Part shown: in pieces, positions 9,156 to 18,143 of the stretch
Layout of the letters: every line of letters starts with the position of its first letter
Numbering within the stretch: the first letter of the stretch is position 1
Origin: Corynebacterium hansenii
GTDB lineage: Bacteria > Actinomycetota > Actinomycetes > Mycobacteriales > Mycobacteriaceae
Direction of reading: 5' to 3'
DNA: 64,000 nucleotides
NCBI RefSeq assembly: GCF_030408795.1
Contig: NZ_CP047211.1
Location: 558,001-622,000, forward strand
Position numbers and translations under genes: made by a program
Notes under the pieces: generated by a model
Told to the model about the DNA's origin: nothing
What the model saw: only the letters and a program-made list of their open reading frames with translations
The model's database searches: none

Positions 9156-11573
9156 ATGGTTGATTCGCTCGGTTTTGCCGCCCCGTCCCCCGATCCCGCC
9201 GCCCCCGCGACCGCCGATTCCCGCGATGCGTTCGGCTCGCGCGACGACCTTCTGGAGGGGCTCAACCCCCAGCAGCGGGCCGCGGTGCTGCACGAGGGGC
9301 GGCCGCTGCTCATCGTCGCCGGCGCCGGGTCGGGCAAGACGGCGGTGCTCACGCGGCGCATCGCGCACCTCATCGGGGCGCGGGGGGTGCACCCCGGGCA
9401 GATCCTGGCCATCACCTTCACCAACAAGGCGGCGGCGGAGATGCGCGAGCGCGTCGCGGCGCTGGTGGGGCCGGCGGCGCAGCGGATGTGGGTGGCCACC
9501 TTCCACTCCACGTGCGTGCGCATCCTGCGCATGCAGCACGCACTCGTGCCGGGGCTGAACTCGAACTTCTCCATCTACGACGCCGACGATTCGCGCCGAC
9601 TGCTGTCGATGATCGCCCGCGACATGGACCTGGACGTGAAGAAGTTCACCGGCCGCGTCCTGTCGAACCGGATCTCCAACCTCAAGAACGAGCTGATCGG
9701 GCCCGAGCAGGCGGCGTCGGAAGCCGAGGTCACCCGCAATCCCTTCGACGAGGTCGTGGCGCGGGTGTACCGCGAGTACCAGGTGCGGCTGCGGGCGGCG
9801 AACGCGCTGGACTTCGACGACCTGATCGGCGAGACGGTGCGCATCTTCCGCGAGCACCCGGAGGTCGCCGAGTACTACCGCCGCCGTTTCCGCCACGTGC
9901 TGGTCGACGAGTACCAGGACACCAACCACGCGCAGTACGCGCTGGTCTCGGCGCTGGTGGGCAAGCCGGGCGGTGAGGTCCCGCCGAGCGAGCTGTGCGT
10001 CGTGGGCGATTCGGACCAGTCGATCTACGCGTTCCGCGGGGCGACGATCCGCAACATCGAGGAGTTCGAGGAGGACTACCCGGAGGCCGAGTCGATCCTG
10101 CTGGAGCAGAACTACAGGTCCACGCAGACGATCCTGTCGGCGGCCAACGCCCTCATCGCGCGCAACGAGAACCGGCGCGAGAAGAAACTGTGGACAGACC
10201 TGGGCGAGGGCGAGCGGATCAAGGGCTACGTCGCCGACAACGAGCATGACGAGGCCCGGTTCATCGCCAACGAGATCGACGACCTCGTCGACCGGGGCGA
10301 GGCGACCTACTCGGACGTGGCGGTGTTCTACCGCACGAACAACTCCTCCCGCCCGCTGGAAGACGTGTTCATCCGCATGGGCGTGCCGTACACCGTCGTC
10401 GGCGGCACGCGGTTCTACGAGCGCCGCGAGGTCCGCGACGTGGTTGCGTACCTGCGGGTGATCGCGAATCCGGACGACGACGTCTCGATGCGGCGCATCA
10501 TCAACACCCCGCGCCGCGGCATCGGCGACAAGGCCCAGTCCCACGTCGCGCTGCACGCGGAGGACACCGGCACGTCCTTCGGGGCGGCGCTGCGCGCGAC
10601 GGGCCGCGGCGAGGTCGCCATGGTCGCGGCGCGGTCGCGCAACGCGATGAAGGCTTTCGCGGAGCTTCTCGACGGCATCGCGGCGGACATGTCCACCGGG
10701 GACCTGGGGGACATCGGCGACGTGGTCGAGGCGATCCTCGACCGCACCGGCTACCGCGCGGAACTGGAGAGGTCGTCGGACCCGCAGGACGCCACGCGCC
10801 TGGACAACCTCAACGAGCTCGTGTCGGTCGCCCGCGAGTTTTCGGCGGAGGCCGCCCTGCGGGAGGGCGTGGAGGAAGCCGGCGACGGCATGGACGACGG
10901 CCAGCCGGAGCCCGGCAGCCTGCAGGCCTTCCTCGAGCGGGTGTCGCTGGTCGCCGACGCCGACCAGATCCCGGACGACGATCGCGGGGTGGTGACGCTG
11001 ATGACGCTGCACACCGCCAAGGGCCTGGAGTTCCCCGTCGTGTTCGTCACGGGCTGGGAGGATGGGCAGTTCCCGCACCTGCGGGCGATGGGCGACCCCA
11101 AGGAACTGGCGGAGGAGCGCCGCCTGGCCTACGTCGGCCTGACCCGCGCCCGCAAGCGCCTGTACGTATCGCGGGCGCAGACGAGGTCGTCGTGGGGCGC
11201 GCCGCAGAACAACCCGCCGTCGCGTTTCCTCGGGGAGATCCCCGACGAGCTGGTCGAGTGGCTGCGCGAGGAACCGGCGACGTCGTGGGGCGGGGGAGCG
11301 GCGTTCGGCCGCGGCTCCGGCTCCGGGTTCGGGGCGTCGTCGCGCTCGGGCTTCGGCCGCTCCGCCGCGGCCCCGGCGTCGTCGGCCGGCCGCAAGAAGA
11401 ACACCCAGCTCCAACTTGCCGCGGGCGACAGGGTCGTCCACGACAAGTACGGGCTGGGCACGGTGATGGCGGTCGACGGGGTCGGGCCCCGGGCGACGGC
11501 CACCATCGACTTCGGTTCGGCCGGCAAGGTCCGCCTGATGCTGATCGGCGGCCTGCCGATGGAGAAGCTCTAG
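9156..11573 (+). CDS. pcrA: ATP-dependent DNA helicase PcrA/UvrD1
   Basis: Superfamily 1A 3'-5' helicase of 805 aa acting in nucleotide excision repair and replication-fork maintenance. Motif I AGAGSGKT lies near residue 55, motif II VDEYQDTN near residue 250, and later motifs include GDSDQSIYAFRGA, TLHTAKGLEF and YVGLTRARKRLYVS. After a Gly/Ser-rich linker (about residues 710-755) the C-terminus carries the small Tudor-like domain (GDRVVHDKYGLGTV...) that in this family contacts RNA polymerase. ATG 9156 has TAGGCT 9 nt upstream and no ribosome-binding site, suggesting a leaderless message. The gene faces DUF4442 tail-to-tail. Confidence 0.97.
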   Translation: MVDSLGFAAPSPDPAAPATADSRDAFGSRDDLLEGLNPQQRAAVLHEGRPLLIVAGAGSGKTAVLTRRIAHLIGARGVHPGQILAITFTNKAAAEMRERVAALVGPAAQRMWVATFHSTCVRILRMQHALVPGLNSNFSIYDADDSRRLLSMIARDMDLDVKKFTGRVLSNRISNLKNELIGPEQAASEAEVTRNPFDEVVARVYREYQVRLRAANALDFDDLIGETVRIFREHPEVAEYYRRRFRHVLVDEYQDTNHAQYALVSALVGKPGGEVPPSELCVVGDSDQSIYAFRGATIRNIEEFEEDYPEAESILLEQNYRSTQTILSAANALIARNENRREKKLWTDLGEGERIKGYVADNEHDEARFIANEIDDLVDRGEATYSDVAVFYRTNNSSRPLEDVFIRMGVPYTVVGGTRFYERREVRDVVAYLRVIANPDDDVSMRRIINTPRRGIGDKAQSHVALHAEDTGTSFGAALRATGRGEVAMVAARSRNAMKAFAELLDGIAADMSTGDLGDIGDVVEAILDRTGYRAELERSSDPQDATRLDNLNELVSVAREFSAEAALREGVEEAGDGMDDGQPEPGSLQAFLERVSLVADADQIPDDDRGVVTLMTLHTAKGLEFPVVFVTGWEDGQFPHLRAMGDPKELAEERRLAYVGLTRARKRLYVSRAQTRSSWGAPQNNPPSRFLGEIPDELVEWLREEPATSWGGGAAFGRGSGSGFGASSRSGFGRSAAAPASSAGRKKNTQLQLAAGDRVVHDKYGLGTVMAVDGVGPRATATIDFGSAGKVRLMLIGGLPMEKL

Positions 11574-11607
11574 GTGTTGTGTCCCGGTAGGTTGCGGCGG
11601 TGGGCGG

Positions 11608-12132
11608 CTACCGCTTCGCCGTGATCCAGCAGGTGATCACCGCGTCCTGGACGAGCGTGCCCTTGGAGTCCACGAGCTCGATGCGGACGTCGAGGTTGCG
11701 GCCCCCGGACTCCGGAGTGATCTCGGTGAAGTCCGGCAGGTCGGCGGTGGCGGTGGCCGTCAGGCCGCCCTTGGAGATCTTCAGGTAGTTCGTGGTCATG
11801 GCCTTGGGCACCCAGCGGTGGGACGCCGGCACGGACGCCTCGCAGAGCATGCCCATGGCGAACTCGGCCAGGTTGCAGGCGGCGATGGCGTGGAAGGTGC
11901 CGATGTGGTTCTGCACGCCCCACCACTTCGGGGCCGTCGCCACGGCGCGGCCGGGCTCCATGGAGCGCAGGTGGGGGACGGAGGTGCGGAAGTACGGCGC
12001 CCGCAGGGAAACGCCCGCGGAGAAGATGCGCGAGCCCAGCACCGGGATGCGCGACGCCTTCTGCCACATGCCCAGCGTCGCGGTGGGCTTGCCCGCCGCG
12101 GGGCGGGTGGCGGGGAGATTCGCTTCGTTCAT
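11608..12132 (-). CDS. DUF4442 hotdog-fold thioesterase-like protein
   Basis: Cytoplasmic protein of 174 aa. The sequence (RAPYFRTSVPHLRSMEPGRAVATAPKWWGVQNHIGTFHAIAACNLAEFAMGM) matches the DUF4442 branch of the hotdog superfamily, where an Asn-His-xGT-xHA segment occupies the active-site helix of PaaI-type thioesterases. A hydrolytic role on a CoA- or ACP-thioester is likely but the substrate is unknown. ATG 12132 (MNEANLPA) was chosen; earlier in-frame starts encode an Arg/His-rich stretch without family similarity. It converges with pcrA 34 bp away and lies downstream of the M23 gene on the same strand. Confidence 0.8.
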   Translation of the reverse strand: MNEANLPATRPAAGKPTATLGMWQKASRIPVLGSRIFSAGVSLRAPYFRTSVPHLRSMEPGRAVATAPKWWGVQNHIGTFHAIAACNLAEFAMGMLCEASVPASHRWVPKAMTTNYLKISKGGLTATATADLPDFTEITPESGGRNLDVRIELVDSKGTLVQDAVITCWITAKR

Positions 12133-12197
12133 TCCGCCAGCGTAAGCCCGGCGATGGTGCGCACGGGCGGAAATCACGGGATCCGCCGCATCCGGGC

Positions 12198-12208
12198 CGT
12201 CGCAAAGC
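12198..12208 (+). repeat. CGTCGYAAAGC copy 1 (CGTCGCAAAGC)
   Basis: Exact copy of the dispersed 11-bp word, in the gap between the M23 gene and DUF4442 and 4 bp before a strong hairpin at 12213. One of eleven exact copies in the window. Confidence 0.85.
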
Positions 12209-12212
12209 GAAA

Positions 12213-12241
12213 GGCCGGTCCCGCGCGATGCGGGACCGGCC
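12213..12241. terminator. Hairpin terminator after the M23 peptidase gene
   Basis: Twelve-base perfect inverted repeat GGCCGGTCCCGC / GCGGGACCGGCC with a 5-nt loop, 20 bp past the stop of the leftward M23 gene. On the complement strand the stem is followed by CTTTCGCTTTGCG, giving a weak T-rich tail that overlaps repeat copy 1. Confidence 0.7.
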
Positions 12242-12261
12242 GGAAAGCCGGGGAGTGCGGG

Positions 12262-12987
12262 TTACGCGGAGATGCCGCCGGTGACGACGTCCAGGCCGCG
12301 CTGCAGGAACCACGACACGGGGTCGACCGGGGTGACGCCGTCGGGGTGAATCTCGAAGTGCAGGTGGGTGCCCGTGGAGAAGCCGCGGTTGCCCATGCCG
12401 CCGATGACCTGGCCGGCGGAGACGCGCTCGCCGACGGCGACGCCGAGGGTCTCGAGGTGGCCGTAGACCGACACCGCGCCGTCGTCGTGGAGGACGCGGA
12501 TCCACTGGCCGAAGCCCTGCGCCGGGCCGGAGTCGATGACGGTGCCGTCCATGATGGACATGATCGGGGTGTTGGTGACGTTGGCGATGTCGATGCCGTT
12601 GTGCATGGTGCCCCAGCGCGGGCCGAAGCCGGAGGTCAGGGCGCCGAGGGCGGGCACGGACAGCTGCGGGGCGCGCGCGGCGCGGTCCGCGGCGGCGCGG
12701 ATGTCGTTGTACTCCAGCGCCGTGGCCAGGTGGGTGCCCAGGTCGGAGGCCGGACGGAAGTCGCGGACCGACAGCACCATCGGGGTGGAGGACATCTGCG
12801 CCTGGGCGCCGTCCTGGGCGACGAGGTCCTTGCCGTCGTCCTTGGAATCGGCGGCGGCCGCGGTGGCGGCGGCGCCGGAGACGGAGACGGCGGAGGAGGT
12901 CAGCGCGACCATCGCGATGCGGCTCTTCATGGACTTGCCCGGCTTGCGATGGGCTCCGCCCTTGCGTCGCGTCGTAGTCTGCGTCAC
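12262..12987 (-). CDS. Secreted M23 family metallopeptidase (LytM-like)
   Basis: Exported zinc peptidase of 241 aa, probably a peptidoglycan endopeptidase or an amidase activator. GTG 12987 is preceded by GGGAG at 5-nt spacing and gives a basic N-terminus (TTTRRKGGAHRKPGKSMKSR) followed by a hydrophobic export signal ending near AATAAAA. The catalytic M23 domain occupies roughly the last 120 residues. Zinc ligands are visible as HNGIDIA (H and D), and the HLHFEIH motif supplies the remaining His residues. It has no LysM or SH3 targeting domain. The 427-bp upstream gap is rich in GTAAC/ATAAC words, which may be MtrA-type sites (see finding). Corynebacterial relatives lie at the same place beside pcrA and purN. 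Confidence 0.9.
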   Translation of the reverse strand: MTQTTTRRKGGAHRKPGKSMKSRIAMVALTSSAVSVSGAAATAAAADSKDDGKDLVAQDGAQAQMSSTPMVLSVRDFRPASDLGTHLATALEYNDIRAAADRAARAPQLSVPALGALTSGFGPRWGTMHNGIDIANVTNTPIMSIMDGTVIDSGPAQGFGQWIRVLHDDGAVSVYGHLETLGVAVGERVSAGQVIGGMGNRGFSTGTHLHFEIHPDGVTPVDPVSWFLQRGLDVVTGGISA

Positions 12988-13414
12988 GTCCACTCCCTTA
13001 AAACGATGTGATGTTCCGGTTACCTTGGGGCCTCTGTCCTGCCCTCGAGGCCGCAAAACGTAACCATGTCGTTATGCAGCGCGTGTAACGATAACGAAAC
13101 GAAAACCCGCGGGCAAGCAGTTTTCCCTGATTGCCGGGGATTTGTGACCTGTCCCTCTCATTTCCGGCGCCGTGAGTGGGTTACCGGGCTTCATTTGTCA
13201 CATGTGTCTCCCCAGTAACGCTGGTCAGCGTGTTCTTATCGTTATCCGGCGGGAAATTCACCCCCGCTACCCCCGTCGTAACGCGGGCGAGGCCCTTTCC
13301 GCCGCCCCGCCGCGCCGCACGAGCCCGATCCGCGCATCGCGATAGTCTCGTCGCAGATGTCTCGGGTGGGCCGAGACGAACGATTCGCCCACGGAGGAAA
13401 GGCACGGCATCGAA
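12988..13414. other. Divergent intergenic region rich in GTAAC/ATAAC words
   Basis: Non-coding 427-bp gap between the leftward M23 gene and the rightward DUF6350 gene. It contains GTAAC at 13060-13064 and 13085-13089, ATAAC at 13091-13095, GTTAT at 13071-13075, GTAAC at 13215-13219 and CTTATCGTTATCCG near 13235-13248, unusual in such a GC-rich genome. GGAGGAAAGG near 13392-13401 may be the DUF6350 ribosome site. No ORF with plausible coding character is seen. Confidence 0.5.
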
Positions 13415-15076
13415 GTGAGTGACGCCAATCCGCGCAAGCGCACCCCGGGCCGGGGCACCCGGCGCACCGGGCCGTCGTCCCGCCGCTCGCGGGGCCGGTC
13501 CCCGCGCCGGGAAGCCGCGCGCCCCGCCGAGATCTCGTCGGTGCCCGCGCCCGCGCAGGAGACGGCGGAGCCCGACGCTCCCGCCGGCGGCACGCCGCGC
13601 CCGGCGGCCGCCACCGCCCGGGCGGCGCGGCTCCGCAGGTTCGCCTTCGCCGCGGCGGGCGTGCATGGCGTGGCGCTGCTGCTGATCATCTCGGTCGCGG
13701 TCGTCGGCGTGACGGTCGCCGGCGGCGGTTTCACCCCGCTGCCCGCGACCATCGCGTCGCTGTGGATGCTCCTGAACCTCGGGCCGTTCGGGTACGGAGG
13801 CACGGACCTGGGCCTGGTGCCCGCGCTGCCCGCGATGGCGTATTTCGCCGCCGTCGCCTGGCGCATCCGCCGCGAGGTGTCCGGTCCGGTGAGCATCCGG
13901 GACGTGCGCACCATGGCTGCGGTGTTCCTTGGCTCGCCCCTGGTGCTGACCGTCGTCGCCTGGCTGATGCTGTGGGACGCCTCCGGGGTGCTGCGCATCG
14001 ACGCCCCCTTCTTCCCGGCCGCGATCGGCTCGACGCTGGCCATCCACGCCGCCGCGCTCGTCGCGGGCATGGGACCGCGCCTGACGCGGGCTCTGCTGCG
14101 CCGCCGGGCGCTTCCGGAGTGGCCGCTGGCGTCGCTGCGCCTTGCCTCCTCCTACGTGGGCGCGCTGTGGGCGGTGGGCGCGGTGGCGACGGTCGTGTCG
14201 CTGCTGTGGCACCTCGGGGCGGTCCGCGAGACCCTCGCGATCGCCGATGGGGGCGGCGGGCTCGCCGGATTGCTGCTGCTGTCGCTGGCGTACCTGCCGA
14301 ACGTCGCCTTCGCCGCGGCGGGCGTCCTCGTCGGCGCCCCCGCCAACGTCGGCGCGGCGGAGGCCGGGCTGTTCGCGGTGTCGCCGGGGACCTTGCCGCC
14401 GTTGCCGGCGCTGGCGGCGATGCCGCAGTCGCATCTGACCCCGGCGTTCGGGCTGCTGCTGGCGGTGCCGGTGGGCGTCGCGGTGTGGTGCGTGCACCGG
14501 CACCTGCGCAGGGAGGAGTCGGACCGCCCCTACGTCGAGGTCGTGCTCGCCGCCGTCATCGCGGGCGCGCTGGTCGCGGTGCTGGCGCTGTTGTTGGGCG
14601 GTGAACTGGGGCAGTACGGCTGGTCGGGCGCGAATTGGTGGCTGGCCGGGGTCCTGGCGTCGGTGTGGCTCGCGGTGCCGGGCGCGGTCGTCGCGGTGAT
14701 GGTCGCGGGCCTGCCGAGGCCCGCCGCGCTCGGCATGCCGGAGCAGGAGCTTGACGACGCCCCCGAGCCCGCGCAGCAGCCCGAGCCGGAAGAGGAGCCC
14801 GCGGAAGAATCTGGTGCGGAGGAAGCCGAGTCGGAAGAAGCTGGGGCGGAGGAATCAGGGGCGGAGGAAGACGCCGCGGACGAGGCTGAGGCGGAAGAAT
14901 CCGAGAAGGGGGAGTCCGCGGAGGCGGAGTCCGACGAGGCTGCGGAGCCGGCATCGGACGACGAGCCCGAATTGACTGAGGCGCAAGATCCGACTGGCCC
15001 GATCGACTCCGCCCCCGAACCCCGGCCCGACCCCGGCGAAGACGCACCGGCGGAGGACTCCGCTCCGCGTTCCTGA
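13415..15076 (+). CDS. DUF6350 polytopic membrane protein with acidic C-terminal tail
   Basis: Membrane protein of 553 aa found in corynebacteria and mycobacteria immediately before purN. Residues 1 to about 65 are Arg/Pro-rich and cytoplasmic; about ten hydrophobic segments follow between residues 75 and 435. The C-terminal 110 residues are almost entirely Glu/Ala/Pro (repeated EEA/ESxEAE units) and must be strongly acidic and disordered. The DNA of the tail (14750-15070) shows purine-rich repeats such as GGCGGAGGAA. Function is not known. GTG 13415 is used; the GGAGGAAAGG upstream is about 13 nt away, so the start is moderately certain. Confidence 0.8.
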   Translation: MSDANPRKRTPGRGTRRTGPSSRRSRGRSPRREAARPAEISSVPAPAQETAEPDAPAGGTPRPAAATARAARLRRFAFAAAGVHGVALLLIISVAVVGVTVAGGGFTPLPATIASLWMLLNLGPFGYGGTDLGLVPALPAMAYFAAVAWRIRREVSGPVSIRDVRTMAAVFLGSPLVLTVVAWLMLWDASGVLRIDAPFFPAAIGSTLAIHAAALVAGMGPRLTRALLRRRALPEWPLASLRLASSYVGALWAVGAVATVVSLLWHLGAVRETLAIADGGGGLAGLLLLSLAYLPNVAFAAAGVLVGAPANVGAAEAGLFAVSPGTLPPLPALAAMPQSHLTPAFGLLLAVPVGVAVWCVHRHLRREESDRPYVEVVLAAVIAGALVAVLALLLGGELGQYGWSGANWWLAGVLASVWLAVPGAVVAVMVAGLPRPAALGMPEQELDDAPEPAQQPEPEEEPAEESGAEEAESEEAGAEESGAEEDAADEAEAEESEKGESAEAESDEAAEPASDDEPELTEAQDPTGPIDSAPEPRPDPGEDAPAEDSAPRS

Positions 15077-15126
15077 CCGGGGGAGGGAATCGGGGCGGTT
15101 CCCGCGGGTGGGTAGACTGTTCAGCC

Positions 15127-15768
15127 GTGACCGAATCCCACAGCGCCCAGCCCGAAGACGCTGCGGTGCCCTTGACCATCGTCGTGCTGGCCTCCGGCAC
15201 GGGTTCGCTGCTGCAGTCGATGCTCGATGCCCTCGACCCGGCGCGCGTCCGCGTCGCCGCCGTCGGCTCCGACAAGGACTGCGAGGCGCTGAAGAGGGCG
15301 GAGGCGGCGGGCATCCCGTCGTTCCTGGTGCCCTTCGACGCCGCCGCCCGCGCCGACCGTGCGGCGTGGGACGCCGAACTGCTGGCCGCGGTGCGCGAGC
15401 ATCGCCCGGATTTCGTGGTGTCGGCGGGGTTCATGCGGATTCTGGGGCAGGGGTTCATCGATTCCTTCCCCGACCGGATCGTCAACACGCATCCCGCCCT
15501 GCTGCCGTCGTTCCCCGGCGCGCACGCGGTGCCGGATGCGCTGGCGCACGGGGTGAAGGTCACTGGAACGACGGTGCACATCGTCGACGCGGGCGTGGAC
15601 ACGGGGCCGATCCTGGCGCAGGAGCCGGTCGCCGTCGAGGACGGCGATTCCGTGGAAACGCTGCACGAACGCATCAAGATCGTCGAGCGTCGGCTGTTGG
15701 TCGACGTTCTCCACACCATCTCGGAACGCGGCATCACGCGGGACGGACGAAAGGCGAAGTTTTCATGA
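15127..15768 (+). CDS. purN: Phosphoribosylglycinamide formyltransferase
   Basis: Third step of purine synthesis: transfers formyl from 10-formyl-THF to GAR. The 213-aa protein shows the Rossmann start [14 protein letters not shown], the catalytic Asn-His-Asp set in the segment [23 protein letters not shown], and [17 protein letters not shown] 15127 has TAGACT 8 nt upstream (15113-15118), consistent with a leaderless transcript. The stop codon overlaps the purH start (ATGA), so the two are translationally coupled. Confidence 0.95.
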   Translation: MTESHSAQPEDAAVPLTIVVLASGTGSLLQSMLDALDPARVRVAAVGSDKDCEALKRAEAAGIPSFLVPFDAAARADRAAWDAELLAAVREHRPDFVVSAGFMRILGQGFIDSFPDRIVNTHPALLPSFPGAHAVPDALAHGVKVTGTTVHIVDAGVDTGPILAQEPVAVEDGDSVETLHERIKIVERRLLVDVLHTISERGITRDGRKAKFS

Positions 15769-17366
15769 CCCAGGATCACGGCAGCATGGACCGCAAGCCC
15801 ATCAAGCGCGCTCTCATCAGCGTCTACGACAAGACCGGGTTGGAGGATCTCGCCCGCGCCCTCCACGACGGCGGCGTGCAGATCGTGTCCACCGGCTCCA
15901 CCGCGTCCCGCATCGCCGACGCCGGCGTCCCGGTGACCCCGGTCGAGGAGCTCACCGGGTTCCCGGAGTGCCTCGAGGGCCGCGTGAAGACGCTCCACCC
16001 GCGCGTCCACGCCGGCATCCTCGCCGACACCCGCAAGGACGACCACCTGTCGCAGCTGTCCGACCTCGGCGTCGAGCCGTTCCAGCTGGTCGTGGTGAAC
16101 CTGTACCCCTTCACCGAGACCGTCGCCTCGGGCGCCGGCTTCGACGACTGCGTCGAGCAGATCGACATCGGCGGCCCGTCGATGGTCCGCGCGGCGGCGA
16201 AGAACCACCCGTCCGTCGCCGTGGTCGTCGACCCGGCGAAGTACGGCGAGGTCGCCGAGGCCGTGGCCGGCGGCGGCTTCACCCGCGCCGAGCGCACCGA
16301 GCTGGCCGTCGACGCCTTCCGCCACACCGCGTCCTACGACGTCGCGGTGGCTTCCTGGATGGGTTCCCGCCTCGACGAAGATGCCGACGCCGACACCGCC
16401 TTCCCAGAGTGGTTCGGCCACACCTACGAGCGCTCCGCCACCCTGCGCTACGGCGAGAACCCGCACCAGGCCGCGGCGCTGTACGTCGATCCGGCCGCGC
16501 CGGAGGGCCTCGCCCAGGCGGAGCAGTTCCACGGCAAGGAGATGAGCTACAACAACTACACCGACTCCGATGCCGCGTGGCGCGCCGCGTGGGATCACGA
16601 GCGCCCGTGCGTGGCCATCATCAAGCACGCCAACCCCTGCGGCATCGCCGTGTCCGACGAGTCGATCGCCAAGGCCCACCTGGCCGCCCACGCGTGCGAC
16701 CCGGTGTCGGCCTTCGGCGGCGTCATCGCCGTCAACCGCGAGGTCTCCGTCGAGATGGCGAAGCAGGTCGCCGAGATCTTCACCGAGGTCATCGTCGCCC
16801 CGGGCTACGAGGACGGCGCGGTGGAGGTGCTGAGCCAGAAGAAGAACATCCGCATCCTGCGGGCCCCGGCGCCGCAGGGCTCGGCCACCGAGTACCGCCA
16901 GGTTTCCGGCGGCATGCTGCTGCAGGAGCGCGACGCGCTGCAGGCCGACGGCGACGTCGCCGCGAACTGGACGCTCGCCGCCGGCGAGGCCGCCGACGAG
17001 GAGACCCTCGCCGACCTGGTCTTCGCCTGGAACGCGGTGCGCGCGGTGAAGTCCAACGCGATCCTGCTGGCCAAGGACGGCGCCACCGTCGGCGTGGGCA
17101 TGGGCCAGGTCAACCGCGTCGACGCCGCGAAGCTCGCCGTCGAGCGCGCGAATTCGCTGGCCGGCGACGACGAGCGCGCCCGTGGCGCGGTCGCCGCCTC
17201 CGACGCGTTCTTCCCCTTCGCCGACGGCTTCGAGATGCTGGCCCGGGCCGGCGTGCGCGCCGTCGTCCAGCCGGGCGGCTCCATCCGCGACGCCGAGGTC
17301 ATCGAGGCCGCCGAGAAGGCGGGCGTGACCATGTACCTGACGGGGGCGCGCCACTTCGCGCACTGA
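15765..17366 (+). CDS. purH: Bifunctional AICAR formyltransferase / IMP cyclohydrolase
   Basis: Catalyses the last two steps of IMP synthesis. 533 aa, normal length. The N-terminal cyclohydrolase (MGS-like) domain begins with [19 protein letters not shown] and contains STGSTA and [15 protein letters not shown]; the C-terminal transformylase part has [22 protein letters not shown] and the catalytic Lys-His pair there, and ends with [20 protein letters not shown]...GARHFAH. ATG 15765 overlaps purN by 4 bp with AAAGGCG upstream; an in-frame ATG at 15786 is the alternative. Confidence 0.97.
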   Translation: MTQDHGSMDRKPIKRALISVYDKTGLEDLARALHDGGVQIVSTGSTASRIADAGVPVTPVEELTGFPECLEGRVKTLHPRVHAGILADTRKDDHLSQLSDLGVEPFQLVVVNLYPFTETVASGAGFDDCVEQIDIGGPSMVRAAAKNHPSVAVVVDPAKYGEVAEAVAGGGFTRAERTELAVDAFRHTASYDVAVASWMGSRLDEDADADTAFPEWFGHTYERSATLRYGENPHQAAALYVDPAAPEGLAQAEQFHGKEMSYNNYTDSDAAWRAAWDHERPCVAIIKHANPCGIAVSDESIAKAHLAAHACDPVSAFGGVIAVNREVSVEMAKQVAEIFTEVIVAPGYEDGAVEVLSQKKNIRILRAPAPQGSATEYRQVSGGMLLQERDALQADGDVAANWTLAAGEAADEETLADLVFAWNAVRAVKSNAILLAKDGATVGVGMGQVNRVDAAKLAVERANSLAGDDERARGAVAASDAFFPFADGFEMLARAGVRAVVQPGGSIRDAEVIEAAEKAGVTMYLTGARHFAH

Positions 17367-17377
17367 GTTCCGGCCAA

Positions 17378-17393
17378 GTTACTGATTATTCAC
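17378..17393. promoter_or_regulatory. Candidate TetR operator, site D
   Basis: GTTACTGATTATTCAC, matching 10 of 12 defined positions of GTTAAT-N4-ATTAAC, lies 21-36 bp upstream of the TAGTAT -10 box of the TetR gene, fitting autoregulation. Related sites are at 21808, 21971 and 33654. Confidence 0.5.
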
Positions 17394-17413
17394 CCGACGC
17401 GGCTCCGGGCATT

Positions 17414-17419
17414 TAGTAT
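17414..17419 (+). promoter_or_regulatory. -10 box TAGTAT of the tetR gene
   Basis: TAGTAT ends 7 nt before ATG 17427 and no ribosome site intervenes apart from TAAGG, matching the spacing expected for a leaderless actinobacterial transcript. Confidence 0.55.
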
Positions 17420-17426
17420 GTAAGGC

Positions 17427-18125
17427 ATGTCACGTCGAGCCGAACTCAGGGAGCGGCGGCACGCGGAGATCATCGCCGCCGCCGCCGCGATGATCGCCGA
17501 CCGCGGATTCCATGTCACCAGGCTCGAAGACGTCGGGCAGGTCGTGGGGATCTCCGGGCCCGGCCTGTACCGCTACGTCTCCGGCAAGGACGACATGCTC
17601 GCCCAGATCCTGGTCGACATCTCGGTTCGGCTCGTCGACGGCGCCCGCGCGGTGATGGAGCGTTCACGCACCGAGGACTGGGCCCCCGACCGCACGCTGC
17701 GGGAGCTGCTGGGCTTCCACGTCGAGTTCGCGGTCACCGAGCCCGACCGCATCCGCGTGCAGGAGCGCGAGATCGGCAACCTCGCGCCGCAGCAGCGGGA
17801 GAAGGTCCGTTCGCTGCAGCGGATGTACATCTCCATGTGGGTCGATGCCCTGCGCGGCTCCTTCCCGGACCTGACCGAGGAGGAGGCCCGAGTCCGCGTC
17901 CAGCTGGCGGCCGGCCTGATCAACTCGTCGCGCCACGTGGTCCGCTGGGCCGGCGCCGACGCGGTGCGCCGCGCGGCCATGGACATGGCCTTCCGCGCCA
18001 TGGACCTGCCCAGCGACGGGGACCCCGACATCGGCGACATCAGCGACATCGCCCGCGCCGCCCTGGGCGGGCACCCCCGCAGCACCGGGGAAATTCCGGA
18101 AAACGGCGATTCCGGAGCGTCGTAA
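17427..18125 (+). CDS. TetR family transcriptional regulator of the acyl-CoA island
   Basis: DNA-binding repressor-type protein of 232 aa. The N-terminal helix-turn-helix (residues about 12-58) reads AEIIAAAAAMIADRGFHVTRLEDVGQVVGISGPGLYRYVSGKDDML, a standard TetR_N domain with an LYRYVSGK recognition helix end. The ligand domain has the FHVEFAVTEPDRIRVQERE pattern seen in TetR proteins next to acyl-CoA genes. By position it corresponds to Rv2506 of the M. tuberculosis leucine-catabolism cluster (inference). Its stop codon TAA lies inside copy 2 of the CGTCGYAAAGC word, and it is followed after 18 bp by the monooxygenase gene. Confidence 0.88.
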   Translation: MSRRAELRERRHAEIIAAAAAMIADRGFHVTRLEDVGQVVGISGPGLYRYVSGKDDMLAQILVDISVRLVDGARAVMERSRTEDWAPDRTLRELLGFHVEFAVTEPDRIRVQEREIGNLAPQQREKVRSLQRMYISMWVDALRGSFPDLTEEEARVRVQLAAGLINSSRHVVRWAGADAVRRAAMDMAFRAMDLPSDGDPDIGDISDIARAALGGHPRSTGEIPENGDSGAS

Positions 18126-18128
18126 AGC
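18118..18128 (+). repeat. CGTCGYAAAGC copy 2 (CGTCGTAAAGC)
   Basis: Exact copy of the 11-bp word; it supplies the TAA stop of the TetR gene and sits just before the TATTCT -10 candidate of the monooxygenase gene. Confidence 0.85.
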
Positions 18129-18143
18129 AATATTCTTCGCCCC

